The position numbers and the translations under genes were made by a program. The notes beneath the pieces were generated by a model that did no database searches, had not been told where the DNA came from, and saw nothing but the letters and a program-made list of their open reading frames with translations. From Fibrobacter sp. UWB5 (GTDB taxonomy: Bacteria > Fibrobacterota > Fibrobacteria > Fibrobacterales > Fibrobacteraceae), in contig NZ_MWQH01000003.1 of assembly GCF_002210295.1 (NCBI RefSeq), forward strand, positions 62,001 to 126,000: a stretch of 64,000 bases of DNA. Direction: 5' to 3'. Shown here in pieces: positions 53,749 to 62,349 of this stretch (position 1 is the stretch's first letter; each line of letters opens with the position of its first letter).

Positions 53749-55302
53749 CTAGCCTTCCATTTCAGTTTTAGCAACCGTCACCCAGATGTGGCCTTCTTGT
53801 ACGGCGGTCACCTTGATGCGGGTGCTTGCTTCGATGATTTCGCCGTGGGTCTGCACGTCAAATAGCTTGCCGTTAATGAGCGCTTGGCCCACAGGGCGCA
53901 GGAACGTCTTGGCGATACCTTCGTCGCCGACAGAAACTTCTTGAACAGCTTCGGTGGGCGAGGCAGCGGTTTCCAAATCGGTCTTGAGCATAGGCGTCCA
54001 ACCTTCGGGCAAAAGCGGAATCAGGTACTTGCTTGCGGCGATCGGGAATACGAGCGCGATTGCCGCGCAGCTTAACATGTAGAGTAACCCGAGTAGCCAG
54101 GGCGTGGCGTCAAAAGTCGTTTCGATGGTTTCGGGCACGTATTCGGGCATTTCCGAGGGCTCGAACGAAAGCGCGAGTGCAAGAATCATGCACACGATGC
54201 CGCCGATGCCGAACAGGAACGTTCCCGGCATCACGAAGATTTCGACCAGGAACAGCACCACGCCGGCCACCAGCAGAATCGCCGGAATGTAGCCATCAAG
54301 CTGCGGGGCGAACTGTCCGAGGAACACGATGCCAATCAGGATGAGGCCGATGATTCCGAATAAGCCAAATCCCGGCGTCTTGAATTCGATGTAGAGCGCG
54401 CCGAAGCCGAGAATCAGGAGAATGCCCGAAATAGCGGCAATTGCGGAGGCGATGTCTTCGCCGAGGGTCGTTTCGACTTCGCTCCTGCTTTCGATAGCGA
54501 GCTTGGTTTCAAATTCGTCGCGGCTTTTGAAGGTTCCCTGCGAGAATCCGAGTTCCTGCGCTTCCTTGTCGGTCATGGTCAGGAGTTCGCCTTCTTTCAC
54601 GAGAATCTTCGGGGCGCCCCAGAATGCCTTGGCGGCGCTGTCGAGGACGCTGTACTTGGAGCCTTCGATAATGAGCGTGGTGTCGCGCTGAGACTTTTTA
54701 CCCTTGTCGAGCGTGGCGGTGAGTTCGAGAATTTCGAGTTCCGGCGTAACGAAGGCGGAACTCAGAAGTTCCGGGTAACCGTTACGCTGGGCAAGGTTCC
54801 TGAATTTGGCACGGAGCGGAGACTGGATTTTTTCGCCGACGATTTGCGGAGTGCCGTCGCCGCCCTGCACGATGGGGGCGCAGTCGCCGATCGTGGTGGC
54901 TTCGAGCATGTAAAGCTTTTGGCAGGCGAGCGCGATAAGACTGCCCGCACTGATCGCTTTCTTTTTCACGAGCGCGATAGTGGTTGGGCCCTTGACGGCC
55001 ATAATGGTGTCCACCAGGTCGAAGGCTGCGTCGAGGCGTCCGCCGAAGGTGTTGATTTCGAAGACGATGTAGTCCGGATTTTCCTGGAGCGCGTCATCGA
55101 TGGCGCGGGCGCAGAAATCGTACATCGACGGTTCTACGTCACCTTCCAGCTTAATCCAGACTGCATGCTTTTTAGTTTCTTGTGTAATGACCGAATCGGT
55201 TGCCGTTTTTGCGGAATCGACGGGGGCGATCGATGTGGTGTCGGCAAGACAGAACGCCGCAAGCACCAAAAGGGTAGAAAAAATACGCTCAAACAACTTC
55301 AT
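53749..55302 (-). CDS. NfeD-family membrane serine protease (long form)
   Basis: 517 residues from Met 55302: signal peptide, ClpP/SppA-like protease domain (VFEINTFGGRLDAAFDLVDT, nucleophile Ser in KKAISAGSLIALACQKLY near 119), four or five membrane helices (about 235-390) and the C-terminal NfeD OB-fold (EGIAKTFLRPVGQALINGKL). Family members cleave stomatin/flotillin-type proteins, and floA follows 45 bases downstream. A longer open frame upstream would run through the palindromic intergenic element, so the Met at 55302 just before the signal peptide is used. Confidence 0.93.
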   Translation of the reverse strand: MKLFERIFSTLLVLAAFCLADTTSIAPVDSAKTATDSVITQETKKHAVWIKLEGDVEPSMYDFCARAIDDALQENPDYIVFEINTFGGRLDAAFDLVDTIMAVKGPTTIALVKKKAISAGSLIALACQKLYMLEATTIGDCAPIVQGGDGTPQIVGEKIQSPLRAKFRNLAQRNGYPELLSSAFVTPELEILELTATLDKGKKSQRDTTLIIEGSKYSVLDSAAKAFWGAPKILVKEGELLTMTDKEAQELGFSQGTFKSRDEFETKLAIESRSEVETTLGEDIASAIAAISGILLILGFGALYIEFKTPGFGLFGIIGLILIGIVFLGQFAPQLDGYIPAILLVAGVVLFLVEIFVMPGTFLFGIGGIVCMILALALSFEPSEMPEYVPETIETTFDATPWLLGLLYMLSCAAIALVFPIAASKYLIPLLPEGWTPMLKTDLETAASPTEAVQEVSVGDEGIAKTFLRPVGQALINGKLFDVQTHGEIIEASTRIKVTAVQEGHIWVTVAKTEMEG

Positions 55303-55741
55303 ACCTTCAATATATGAAGATTTTAGCCTAAAAAGTGCAAAATTTCGCGAAAAACTCTTTAAAATGAGTGAGGGGGAGGTTTCCCCCTGGTTCGCACTAC
55401 GTTGCTCTCCACTCCCTCGCCTAGGGGCTTCGCCCCTAAAACCCCAATTGTCACACGGATTGGGAATCACTAACGTGATTCCTGTTATGATAACCCAAAA
55501 GAGATAAAAATGCCGTTAGGCATTTCGAATCAGTGTGACAGTCAAGTTTTCTTTTTCAGATCGAAAAAGTCTGTAGATCGCTTGTATTGTCAAAAAATTA
55601 AGGATTTTTATATTTTTGAGAACATTTTAAATTGTAAAATCTTTAAAAATATCAAATAAATATTGATTTTTGTATTGCTTTTGTCAAATTTTAAGTGTAT
55701 ATTTTGAGAAGAAATTTGAGAACATTTTCAAAAAGGGATGG
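55303..55741. promoter_or_regulatory. Divergent intergenic region between nfeD and pectate lyase
   Basis: No gene is seen here. It contains the hairpins AGGGGGA / TCCCCCT (55370-55387) and AGGGGC / GCCCCT (55422-55437), the third CACACGGATT/TAAC element (55452-55482), ATGCC GTTA GGCAT (55509-55522), and a very AT-rich stretch ahead of the lyase with two copies of TTTGAGAACATTTT exactly 100 bp apart (55615 and 55715). Confidence 0.7.
55452..55482. repeat. Copy 3 of the CACACGGATT/TAAC stem-loop family
   Basis: CACACGGATT (55452-55461), stem GGAATCAC / GTGATTCC (55463-55470 and 55475-55482), loop TAAC. Unlike the other two copies it has no T tract and is not next to a 3' gene end on the plus strand. 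Confidence 0.88.
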
Positions 55742-57868
55742 ATGAATATGGTTTCAACAGGTTCCAAAATGGTTTCTAGAGTGGCGCTCGGTGTGGCGCT
55801 TCTCGGATTTGCCGGGGCTTATGCCCAGGTGTCGATCAACAAGGCCGAAGGCTGGCTCGAATCGGCTTTTGCCGAATGGGCTTCCGATGGTTCGGACAGC
55901 TACAATGTTTACTATTCGGGCGCTGGCGCAAGCAACGTCAAGGTAGACGGTCAGCTCATTCGCAAGTACGGCTCCAAGTACCGTGTTGACGTGGTCGGCC
56001 TCAAGGCCGGTAGCTACACGCTCAAGGTGGCCTCTGTCAAGGGCGGCAAAGAAGGTGCTTCCACCACTTCGAAGTCCCTGACCGTTAAGGCCCATGATCG
56101 CGCGGGCTTCGCTTTTAGCAACGGCCATGTTCCGGGTGCTTACAAGACCGATGGTACGCTCAAGAGCGGCGCCGTGGTTCTCTATGTGACCGAATCGACC
56201 AAGAATACCATCAAGCTTGATGTGGTGACGAGCAGCAAGGGTGCTGTAACGGAATGCGTGGGCCTCCAGAATATCTTGACGGCATTCAAGAAGGGCTACG
56301 ATACGCGTCCGCTCGCCATTCGCTTGATTGGCAACGTGACCGACCCCGAAGTGACCGACAAGGGTGACATTCTGATTGACATGGGCAAAAAGGAAGGTGG
56401 CGCCATGACGATCGAAGGTATCGGTAACGACGCTACGGCAAACGGCTGGGGCATTCGTATCAAGAACGCTTTCGATGTTGAAATCCGCAACATCGGTGTT
56501 ATGAATGTCGATTCCGACGAAGGCGACAACATTGGCCTGCAGCAGGATAACCAGTACATTTGGGTGCACAACTGCGACTTCTTCTACGGCCATGCGGGTA
56601 GCGATAAGGACCAGGTCAAGGGCGATGGTGCCTTGGACTGCAAAAAGTCCACCTACGTGACCTTCAGCTACAACCATTTCTGGGATAACGGCAAGTCGAA
56701 CTTGCTCGGCCTTTCCGAAGGTACGACTGACGGTCTCTACATCACTTATCACCACAACTGGTACGACCATTCCGATAGCCGCCACCCGCGCGTGCGCTTC
56801 TACAGCGCCCATGTGTACAATAACTACTACGATGGCGTGGCCAAATACGGCGCTGGTTCTACGAAGGGCTCTTCCGTGTTTATGGAAGCGAACTACTTCC
56901 GTAATTGCAAGTACCCGATGATGACGTCTATGCAGGGAAGCGACGTGTATGCTGGCGGCACCACTCGCGATACCAAGAACAATCCGACATTCAGCAGCGA
57001 AGATGGCGGTACGATCAAGGCTTATAACAACCACATGGAAGGTTCTTACACGTTCATTCCGTATGGTGCAAGCAAGTATGTGCTCAAGGGCTCTGAAACG
57101 GCTGCTGGCTCCATCGATACCAAGGCCGACTTTGACGCCTACGTGGTTTCTAGCCGCAACGACAAGGTTCCGAATACGGTCAAGTCTTATGCCGGTGCGA
57201 ATACCTACAACAACTTTGATACCGACAATTCCGTGATGTACAGCTACACGGCGGATTCTCCGGCGCAGGCCATGGCGAATGTGCGTGCCTATGCGGGCCG
57301 CGTGCAGGGTGGCGATTTCAAGTGGGCGTTCGACAACTCGGTGGACGATGCCGCCTACGAAGTGAACCAGAAGTTGAAAGATGCCCTGATGGCTTACAAG
57401 GGAAGCAACGGCGAAGTTATGGAATATGCAAGCTCCAGTTCTGTGGCGCCGGCATCCAGCAGTTCCGTGGAATCCAGCTCGTCGGTGCAGTCTTCCAGCT
57501 CTGAGGCGAAGTCTTCAAGTTCCGAAGCCAAGTCCTCTAGCTCCGAAGAGGTTTCGTCTAGTTCCGAGGCAAAGTCCTCCAGCTCTCAGGAAGAAGTGGA
57601 TAGTTCTTCGAGCGAACAATCCCAGGCGATTGCCGTTAAGATGCAGGTTGCTTCTCCGATGCGCTACATTGCTAGCGAAAGCCGTCTTGAAATCAATGTG
57701 GATGTGCGCCGCCTGAACATTTTCGATGTGAATGGCCATGTCGTAAAGGTGTCGACCGAGGCGGTATCGCAGTCGAGTGTTGATTTGAGTAGCCTTAAGC
57801 CGGGAATTTACCTGGTTCGTCTAGTGGCGGGCGGCAAGGCCTACCAGCAGAAAATTGTGAAACGGTAA
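55742..57868 (+). CDS. Pectate lyase, PL1 family, multidomain
   Basis: About 708 residues. Signal peptide ending GAYA, FN3-like region (about 30-115), PL1 right-handed beta-helix (about 130-560) with the Ca-binding Asp in GDGALDCKKSTYVTFSYNHF and the catalytic Arg in SDSRHPRVRF (near 350), VYNNYYDGVAKYG; then a polyserine linker made of repeats like SSSSEAKSSSSEA, and a C-terminal sorting-type domain ending GIYLVRLVAGGKAYQQKIVK. Cleaves polygalacturonate, complementing the rhamnogalacturonan module at the other end. AAAAAGGG precedes ATG 55742 (a second ATG lies two codons on). Strong terminator follows. Confidence 0.95.
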   Translation: MNMVSTGSKMVSRVALGVALLGFAGAYAQVSINKAEGWLESAFAEWASDGSDSYNVYYSGAGASNVKVDGQLIRKYGSKYRVDVVGLKAGSYTLKVASVKGGKEGASTTSKSLTVKAHDRAGFAFSNGHVPGAYKTDGTLKSGAVVLYVTESTKNTIKLDVVTSSKGAVTECVGLQNILTAFKKGYDTRPLAIRLIGNVTDPEVTDKGDILIDMGKKEGGAMTIEGIGNDATANGWGIRIKNAFDVEIRNIGVMNVDSDEGDNIGLQQDNQYIWVHNCDFFYGHAGSDKDQVKGDGALDCKKSTYVTFSYNHFWDNGKSNLLGLSEGTTDGLYITYHHNWYDHSDSRHPRVRFYSAHVYNNYYDGVAKYGAGSTKGSSVFMEANYFRNCKYPMMTSMQGSDVYAGGTTRDTKNNPTFSSEDGGTIKAYNNHMEGSYTFIPYGASKYVLKGSETAAGSIDTKADFDAYVVSSRNDKVPNTVKSYAGANTYNNFDTDNSVMYSYTADSPAQAMANVRAYAGRVQGGDFKWAFDNSVDDAAYEVNQKLKDALMAYKGSNGEVMEYASSSSVAPASSSSVESSSSVQSSSSEAKSSSSEAKSSSSEEVSSSSEAKSSSSQEEVDSSSSEQSQAIAVKMQVASPMRYIASESRLEINVDVRRLNIFDVNGHVVKVSTEAVSQSSVDLSSLKPGIYLVRLVAGGKAYQQKIVKR

Positions 57869-57950
57869 AACCCCGTTTCGCTAAAGAGTCGCATAGTTCT
57901 TGCCGCGTTTTCTGAGGTGTTCGGGACGGCGAGAACTTTGTGTGGAGTAG

Positions 57951-57978
57951 CTCCCGGGCGTGCACGCCCGGGAGTTTT
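57951..57978 (+). terminator. Terminator of the pectate lyase gene
   Basis: Perfect 10-bp stem CTCCCGGGCG / CGCCCGGGAG with TGCA loop (57951-57974), then TTTT. Confidence 0.92.
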
Positions 57979-57987
57979 CAATTACTC

Positions 57988-58016
57988 TTGCCAAAAATCC
58001 CTACTTTTATTACCTT
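57988..58016 (+). promoter_or_regulatory. Candidate leuA promoter
   Basis: TTGCCA (57988-57993), 17-base spacer, TACCTT (58011-58016). Transcription would begin near 58022-58024, at or next to the start codon of the leader peptide, which has no ribosome binding site. Confidence 0.5.
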
Positions 58017-58023
58017 TCTGCAT

Positions 58024-58095
58024 ATGAACAAGATTCTGGATCTACGACTTATTAACCTACTAGGACATTGCGCTGGAGCGCAAGCCGGTTTTTAA
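58024..58095 (+). CDS. leuL: Leucine-rich leader peptide of leuA (probably leaderless)
   Basis: 23 codons beginning MNKILDLRLINLLG and ending CAGAQAGF. Five Leu (CTG, CTA, CTT, CTA, CTA) and two Ile lie in the first thirteen codons, including an adjacent CTA-CTA pair at 58057-58062. CTA is otherwise uncommon in this window. The last codons overlap a pause hairpin. It is followed by an intrinsic terminator and an alternative antiterminator, so it fits the leu leader of transcription attenuation. No Shine-Dalgarno is visible, and the inferred promoter would put transcription start at the ATG. Confidence 0.82.
   Translation: MNKILDLRLINLLGHCAGAQAGF
58068..58083 (+). promoter_or_regulatory. Pause hairpin of the leuA attenuator
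   Basis: TTGCGC / GCGCAA stem with TGGA loop inside the end of the leader-peptide gene. It sequesters the same bases that begin the antiterminator. Confidence 0.75.
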
Positions 58096-58157
58096 GCATA
58101 GGTTCAAGACGATTTTAGAGTTTTAACCCAAGGATTTAAACCATAAGGCCCGCTCCA
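58074..58157 (+). promoter_or_regulatory. Antiterminator of the leuA attenuator
   Basis: Three blocks can pair in register: TGGAGCG (58074-58080) with CGCTCCA (58151-58157), GCC (58084-58086) with GGC (58147-58149), GGTTT (58087-58091) with AAACC (58138-58142). This 15-bp structure excludes both the pause hairpin and the terminator. Confidence 0.75.
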
Positions 58158-58181
58158 ATAAGGACGCGGGCTTTCGTTTTT
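58148..58181 (+). terminator. Attenuator terminator upstream of leuA
   Basis: GCCCGCTCC (58148-58156) pairs with GGA-C-GCGGGC (58162-58171, one bulged C) around an AATAA loop, followed by TTTCGTTTTT. Confidence 0.88.
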
Positions 58182-58215
58182 GAGTCAAATTTCTATTTTT
58201 TAGACGAAAAATGAG

Positions 58216-58243
58216 CTTGCCGCCTTGTTGGACCGGCAAGGAG
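58216..58243 (+). promoter_or_regulatory. Stem-loop covering the leuA ribosome binding site
   Basis: CTTGCCG (58216-58222) and CGGCAAG (58234-58240) form a 7-bp stem whose 3' arm includes the first bases of the Shine-Dalgarno AAGGAG (58238-58243). It may add translational control downstream of the attenuator. Confidence 0.5.
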
Positions 58244-58250
58244 ATAAAAA

Positions 58251-59822
58251 ATGAGCGAAAATAAGAACACGATTGAAAGACAACCCTTCTTTTACGACGT
58301 CACGCTGCGTGACGGTAACCAGGCTCTTCCGAAGCCCTGGAACAATGCCCAGAAAAAGGACGTGTACCTGCAACTCTTGAAACTCGGCGTGCAGGGTGCC
58401 GAAGTTGGTTTCCCGGCTTCGTCCGAGATGGATTTCGAATCGTGTAAGGAACTTGCCCAGCTGACCGCCAAGATGGCTGAAGAAGGCGACGAAGTCGCCA
58501 AGCGCATCGTGGTCTCTGGCTTGGCCCGCTGCGTGGAAAGCGATATCCAGCGCTGCTGGGAAGCGGTGCAGTATGCTCCGCATCCGCGTATCCACACCTT
58601 CCTTGCCACAAGCCCGCTCTCTATGGAACATGTGCTGCACATGACTCCGGAACAGGTGAAGGAAAAGGCCGTTCATTGTGTGAAGTTTGCCAAGTCGCTC
58701 GTGGGTAGCAAGGGCGATGTGGAATTCAGTGCCGAACATTTCGGTGACTGCCTCGAAAACATGGATTTTGTGATTGACGTGCTGAAGGCCGTGGTCGAAG
58801 CCGGTGCGACGACCATCAACCTGCCGAATACGGTCGAACGTTATCGTCCGTTCCTGTACGTGAATCAAATCAAGCAGGTGTACGAAGCCCTGCCGAAGAA
58901 TATCACGATTTCAGTCCACTGCCACAACGACTTGGGTATGGCAACGGCTGCGACCGTCGAAAGTTTCTTCGTGGGTGCGACCCAGCTGGAAGTTGCCCTG
59001 AACGGTCTCGGTGAACGTTGCGGCAACACGAACTTCTACGAAGTCGCAGTCGCGCTGCATAACTCCGGCGTGAATACGGGCCTGCACATGGAACGCATTT
59101 ATGAAACGGCAATCTTGATTTCTCAGTGGTCCGGCATCAGCATTTACAGCCGCGCCCCGTTGATCGGTGCCGAAGCGATCGTGCACCGTAGCGGCATCCA
59201 CCAGGATGGCGCCTCTAAGACGAAGGACATGAAGAAGGGCGCATACCGCCCGATTGACTACTCGATTATCGGTCGTCACCAGAACGATTCGCTCAGCTTT
59301 ACGAGCCAGAGTGGCCGTACCGCCGTGTACGAAATCATCACGAAGTTCGGCTACAAGATGTCTCTTGCCGAAGCCGCCGAACTGCAGCCGATTCTGAAGG
59401 CTTGCAGCGAAAAAGAAGGTGAACTGTCTGCCGAACGCGTGCTGGATGTGTTCCGCGAACATTTCGTGAATGTGAACGGTCGCCTGATTTTCAACAACAT
59501 CGAAGTCGTGCCCGACGAAAACCGCTTTATCTTCCACTTCAAGAAGGATGGCGAATCTTTGGTGAAGTCCGTGACGGCCGAAGGTCCGATCGAGGCGGCC
59601 CTCATGCTCATGCGTGAAATCGGCATGCCGGTGGAACTCGTCAAATACCGTCAGCTCGTGGTGCCTGAAAAGGACAAGGTCTGGGCAGGCCGAGGCCTCA
59701 GTCGCATAGTGCTGAAGGCGAACAACGTCGAAGTCGAAGGCCGCGGTGTGTCGAGCGATACGCTCAAGGCAAACATGCGTGCCCTCTTCGGTGGCGTGAA
59801 CCTGCTGTATAAAAAGCAGTAG
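58251..59822 (+). CDS. leuA: 2-isopropylmalate synthase
   Basis: First committed enzyme of leucine synthesis. 523 residues: catalytic TIM barrel starting FYDVTLRDGNQALPKPWNNA, the metal-binding HCHNDLGMATAATVES, and GLGERCGNTNFYEVAV; a C-terminal regulatory domain (about 400-523). The LPKPWN context resembles the long LeuA2-type rather than the short form. AAGGAG at 58238 gives ATG 58251. Controlled by the leucine attenuator just upstream. No other leu gene is near. Confidence 0.95.
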   Translation: MSENKNTIERQPFFYDVTLRDGNQALPKPWNNAQKKDVYLQLLKLGVQGAEVGFPASSEMDFESCKELAQLTAKMAEEGDEVAKRIVVSGLARCVESDIQRCWEAVQYAPHPRIHTFLATSPLSMEHVLHMTPEQVKEKAVHCVKFAKSLVGSKGDVEFSAEHFGDCLENMDFVIDVLKAVVEAGATTINLPNTVERYRPFLYVNQIKQVYEALPKNITISVHCHNDLGMATAATVESFFVGATQLEVALNGLGERCGNTNFYEVAVALHNSGVNTGLHMERIYETAILISQWSGISIYSRAPLIGAEAIVHRSGIHQDGASKTKDMKKGAYRPIDYSIIGRHQNDSLSFTSQSGRTAVYEIITKFGYKMSLAEAAELQPILKACSEKEGELSAERVLDVFREHFVNVNGRLIFNNIEVVPDENRFIFHFKKDGESLVKSVTAEGPIEAALMLMREIGMPVELVKYRQLVVPEKDKVWAGRGLSRIVLKANNVEVEGRGVSSDTLKANMRALFGGVNLLYKKQ

Positions 59823-59864
59823 CAGTCTTTAAAAACTCTAGGGCAATGAAAAGAAGGAGGATTT

Positions 59865-61964
59865 GTGCTACGAGTAATACTATCTATTATGGCAGTAGCC
59901 GTGGGGGTCTTTGCTGCAGAGTGGACTGATTTTGCCGCTCAACCGGCAGAAGTTTCTTTAGGCGGGAAATCTTATTACGAGATTTCTTCGGCTAAGGAAC
60001 TGGCCTGGTTCTCGAAACAGGTCGCTTCGGGCAAAACCGCAATTAATGCTGTCCTGAAAAACGATATCGTCCTTTGGGATTCGGTGTCGGGCGATACCAA
60101 TTATTGGAACCCTATCGGTCCGTCTGATTCTCTTGCGTTCGAAGGTATCTTCGATGGCGCGGGCAAGACGATTTTGGGGGCGCATTCCGAGTATTCGCAA
60201 GAAAATGTGGATTCCGTCTTTAACGGGTTCTTCAGGTTTGTCGGCGAAAACGGCGTCGTCAAGAATTTCACGCTAGAAAAGAGTGTCCTTCAGGTGGAAC
60301 ACCTTGGCTCTGATACGGTCTACTCTTTTGATGAAATTGCGAATATGCCGCTCTTCTATCCTTTTGTCGGGAACGTGGTTGGGGAAAACCGAGGCCTTGT
60401 CGATAGTGTCCGTGTGATTGATTGTGAGGCTGTTGCCATAGGAACCTTTTCTTCGAGAGTGGTGAACTCCGGTTCTACGGCAGCCTCGATAATGGTGAAT
60501 GCTTATACGATGTATTTATATGTGGGCGGAGTTGTTGGACACAATCGTGGTTCGGTGACTCATGCTTACGTGAAAGATTTGATTGTGCCCCCTCATGGTT
60601 CGATGATTTCGTTGTTCATGGGGGGCGTCGTGGGTGCAAACGAAGGAACCGTTTCGGAATCTCGTGTTGAAGGCGACCTGAAGGATGATTCTCCTTTGGT
60701 GCTGGGAGGCATTTGTGGCTTTAACAAGGGTACGCTTGACCATGTCAAGATGGTCGGCGACATGGAGACTGTTACTGGACTTGTTGCGGGCATTGTCGGC
60801 GAAAATCGTGGCCTTGTAGAGTGGGCGGAATATACGGGCTCTTTGGGACGTGCCGGTGATGGTGGCGTGACGATTGGCGGTATTGCAGCCTATAATTTGG
60901 GAAAGATTTCTAAATCCTACTACGGTTCTATCGATGACTCCAAAGCGCTTCGATTGTCTGCAAGTCTTACGGACCCTTCGGATATGGGGATTAGCCCCGC
61001 AGCCTATGCAGGTGGCATTGTGGCGAAACAATCTAATGACGGTGTTGTAGAGGATTGTGGTGTTCGCGCTTCATGGATTACTCTTAGATCCAATGTTTCT
61101 AACAATGTTGGCGTATATACGGGTGGCCTTGTCGGAGCCGATTCGGGTAGCGTCTATAATTCGTACGCAGTGTTTTATAAAATCTCGGATGTTGGGAACA
61201 AGGCTCCGCTTTACAATGTAATCCTAGGTGGTGAGCATGTAGGCAATCATTATGATTCCGTGATGCTGGAAAAAGCTTTTCCAGGCGATACGACTGGGCT
61301 TGAAGAGTCCCTGATGGAGTCTCCGCAATTTGCGTGGATGTTGAATACGAAGTATCAAACGGTATCTAACCGGAATATTTGGTGCCACAACGGGCGTTTC
61401 CCGGTGCTTGCCCTTGATGGCCGCAAATCTACATACGGCATTGTGCGCTATGTGAATGATCTTGTGCTCGATACGGTCTTTACCGATTGTAGTGGCCTTG
61501 CGGTTTGGGGCGATAGTATTTCTGACCCCAATACGGGAAAGAAGATTGGTAACTGGCTCCTCAAAAATGGTGACAAGACCCAGAATGTTGGACCGCAGTA
61601 CGTGTTCTCTCGTGATACGAGCATATACACATCTGTAGAAAATGCCGACTGGCTCTTGAAAGAAAAGAGCTCCAGTTCCTCGCTGGTAGAAAGTTCGTCG
61701 AGTTCTGCGGAATCGGGGTCTTCGTCGGGAACGATTTCGGTTCAGGTGCCTTTGGCAAGTGCTTCGTTGAGATATTCAGTGGAAAGAGGTCGAATCTATC
61801 TTAGAGGTTTGACTTTTGCAGAACCGGTTGCTCTGTTTGATGTGCAGGGGAATCTGGTAAAGCGAGAAATTTCCTCGGGAAGTGATTTGTCTATTGCGCT
61901 TGAACACCGAGGAATGTATATTTTGAAGTATATGGGAACAAGTTACAGGGTCTTTGTTCCTTAA
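59865..61964 (+). CDS. Secreted GLUG-repeat surface protein with C-terminal sorting domain
   Basis: 699 residues from GTG 59865 behind AAGGAGG. Signal peptide (LSIMAVAVGVFA), then repeats of the GLUG type (GGVVGHNRGSVTHAYV, GGVVGANEGTVSESRVEG, GGICGFNKGTLDHVKMVG, AGIVGENRGLVEW) from about 50 to 470, a region of unknown fold, a Ser linker (KSSSSSLVESSSSSAESG) and a C-terminal sorting-type domain ending RGMYILKYMGTSYRVFVP. GLUG repeats form beta-solenoid-like adhesin or binding regions. Function is not known. Confidence 0.85.
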   Translation: MLRVILSIMAVAVGVFAAEWTDFAAQPAEVSLGGKSYYEISSAKELAWFSKQVASGKTAINAVLKNDIVLWDSVSGDTNYWNPIGPSDSLAFEGIFDGAGKTILGAHSEYSQENVDSVFNGFFRFVGENGVVKNFTLEKSVLQVEHLGSDTVYSFDEIANMPLFYPFVGNVVGENRGLVDSVRVIDCEAVAIGTFSSRVVNSGSTAASIMVNAYTMYLYVGGVVGHNRGSVTHAYVKDLIVPPHGSMISLFMGGVVGANEGTVSESRVEGDLKDDSPLVLGGICGFNKGTLDHVKMVGDMETVTGLVAGIVGENRGLVEWAEYTGSLGRAGDGGVTIGGIAAYNLGKISKSYYGSIDDSKALRLSASLTDPSDMGISPAAYAGGIVAKQSNDGVVEDCGVRASWITLRSNVSNNVGVYTGGLVGADSGSVYNSYAVFYKISDVGNKAPLYNVILGGEHVGNHYDSVMLEKAFPGDTTGLEESLMESPQFAWMLNTKYQTVSNRNIWCHNGRFPVLALDGRKSTYGIVRYVNDLVLDTVFTDCSGLAVWGDSISDPNTGKKIGNWLLKNGDKTQNVGPQYVFSRDTSIYTSVENADWLLKEKSSSSSLVESSSSSAESGSSSGTISVQVPLASASLRYSVERGRIYLRGLTFAEPVALFDVQGNLVKREISSGSDLSIALEHRGMYILKYMGTSYRVFVP

Positions 61965-61989
61965 ACGAACAAATGCCTAGAGGTGACCG

Positions 61990-62349
61990 ATGCTTGAACA
62001 ACTGAAACGTCCTTTTAAGAAACGCTACGACAAGGTTCGCTCTTATGCGGGAAACTTTGTCGGGCCTGTAAAGGAATCTGCGTCCAAGTTGTTCGCGTTG
62101 TTCCCGAAACTGGAAGCCTTTGCTGGTTTAGAAGACCGTGCTGAAGCTCCGGCTGAAGGAGCCGTCGTTGAAGGTACTGAGGGGACCGTAAAACCCGGCC
62201 TGAAAGCGAAACTCAAGGAATTCAAGGCCTCTCTCAAGGGGCTCACGGATTTTCAAAAGCTGATTCTCCTTACGATTGCAGTGGTGCTTCCCGCGGGTAT
62301 TTTTATTGCCGTGGTGCTCGCCGGCATTTTGCATAGACATAGAAAATAA
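61990..62349 (+). CDS. Small membrane protein of unknown function
   Basis: 119 residues: amphipathic, Lys-rich N-terminal part (EQLKRPFKKRYDKVRSYAG), an acidic/Ala-Gly linker, a second basic helix, and a C-terminal membrane helix (LILLTIAVVLPAGIFIAVVL) ending HRHRK. AGAGG before ATG. Its stop overlaps the aminotransferase start (TAATG), so the two are coupled. Not recognised. Confidence 0.75.
   Translation: MLEQLKRPFKKRYDKVRSYAGNFVGPVKESASKLFALFPKLEAFAGLEDRAEAPAEGAVVEGTEGTVKPGLKAKLKEFKASLKGLTDFQKLILLTIAVVLPAGIFIAVVLAGILHRHRK

Noticed and set aside
57420-57610. Short tandem repeats in DNA near the end of the pectate lyase gene, at first CRISPR-like
   Set aside because: They encode the polyserine linker; units are codon-sized and imperfect, without spacers.
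57869-58250. T-box riboswitch upstream of leuA
   Set aside because: No T-box consensus or specifier-loop arrangement was found, and a Leu-rich reading frame with an attenuator explains the leader better.
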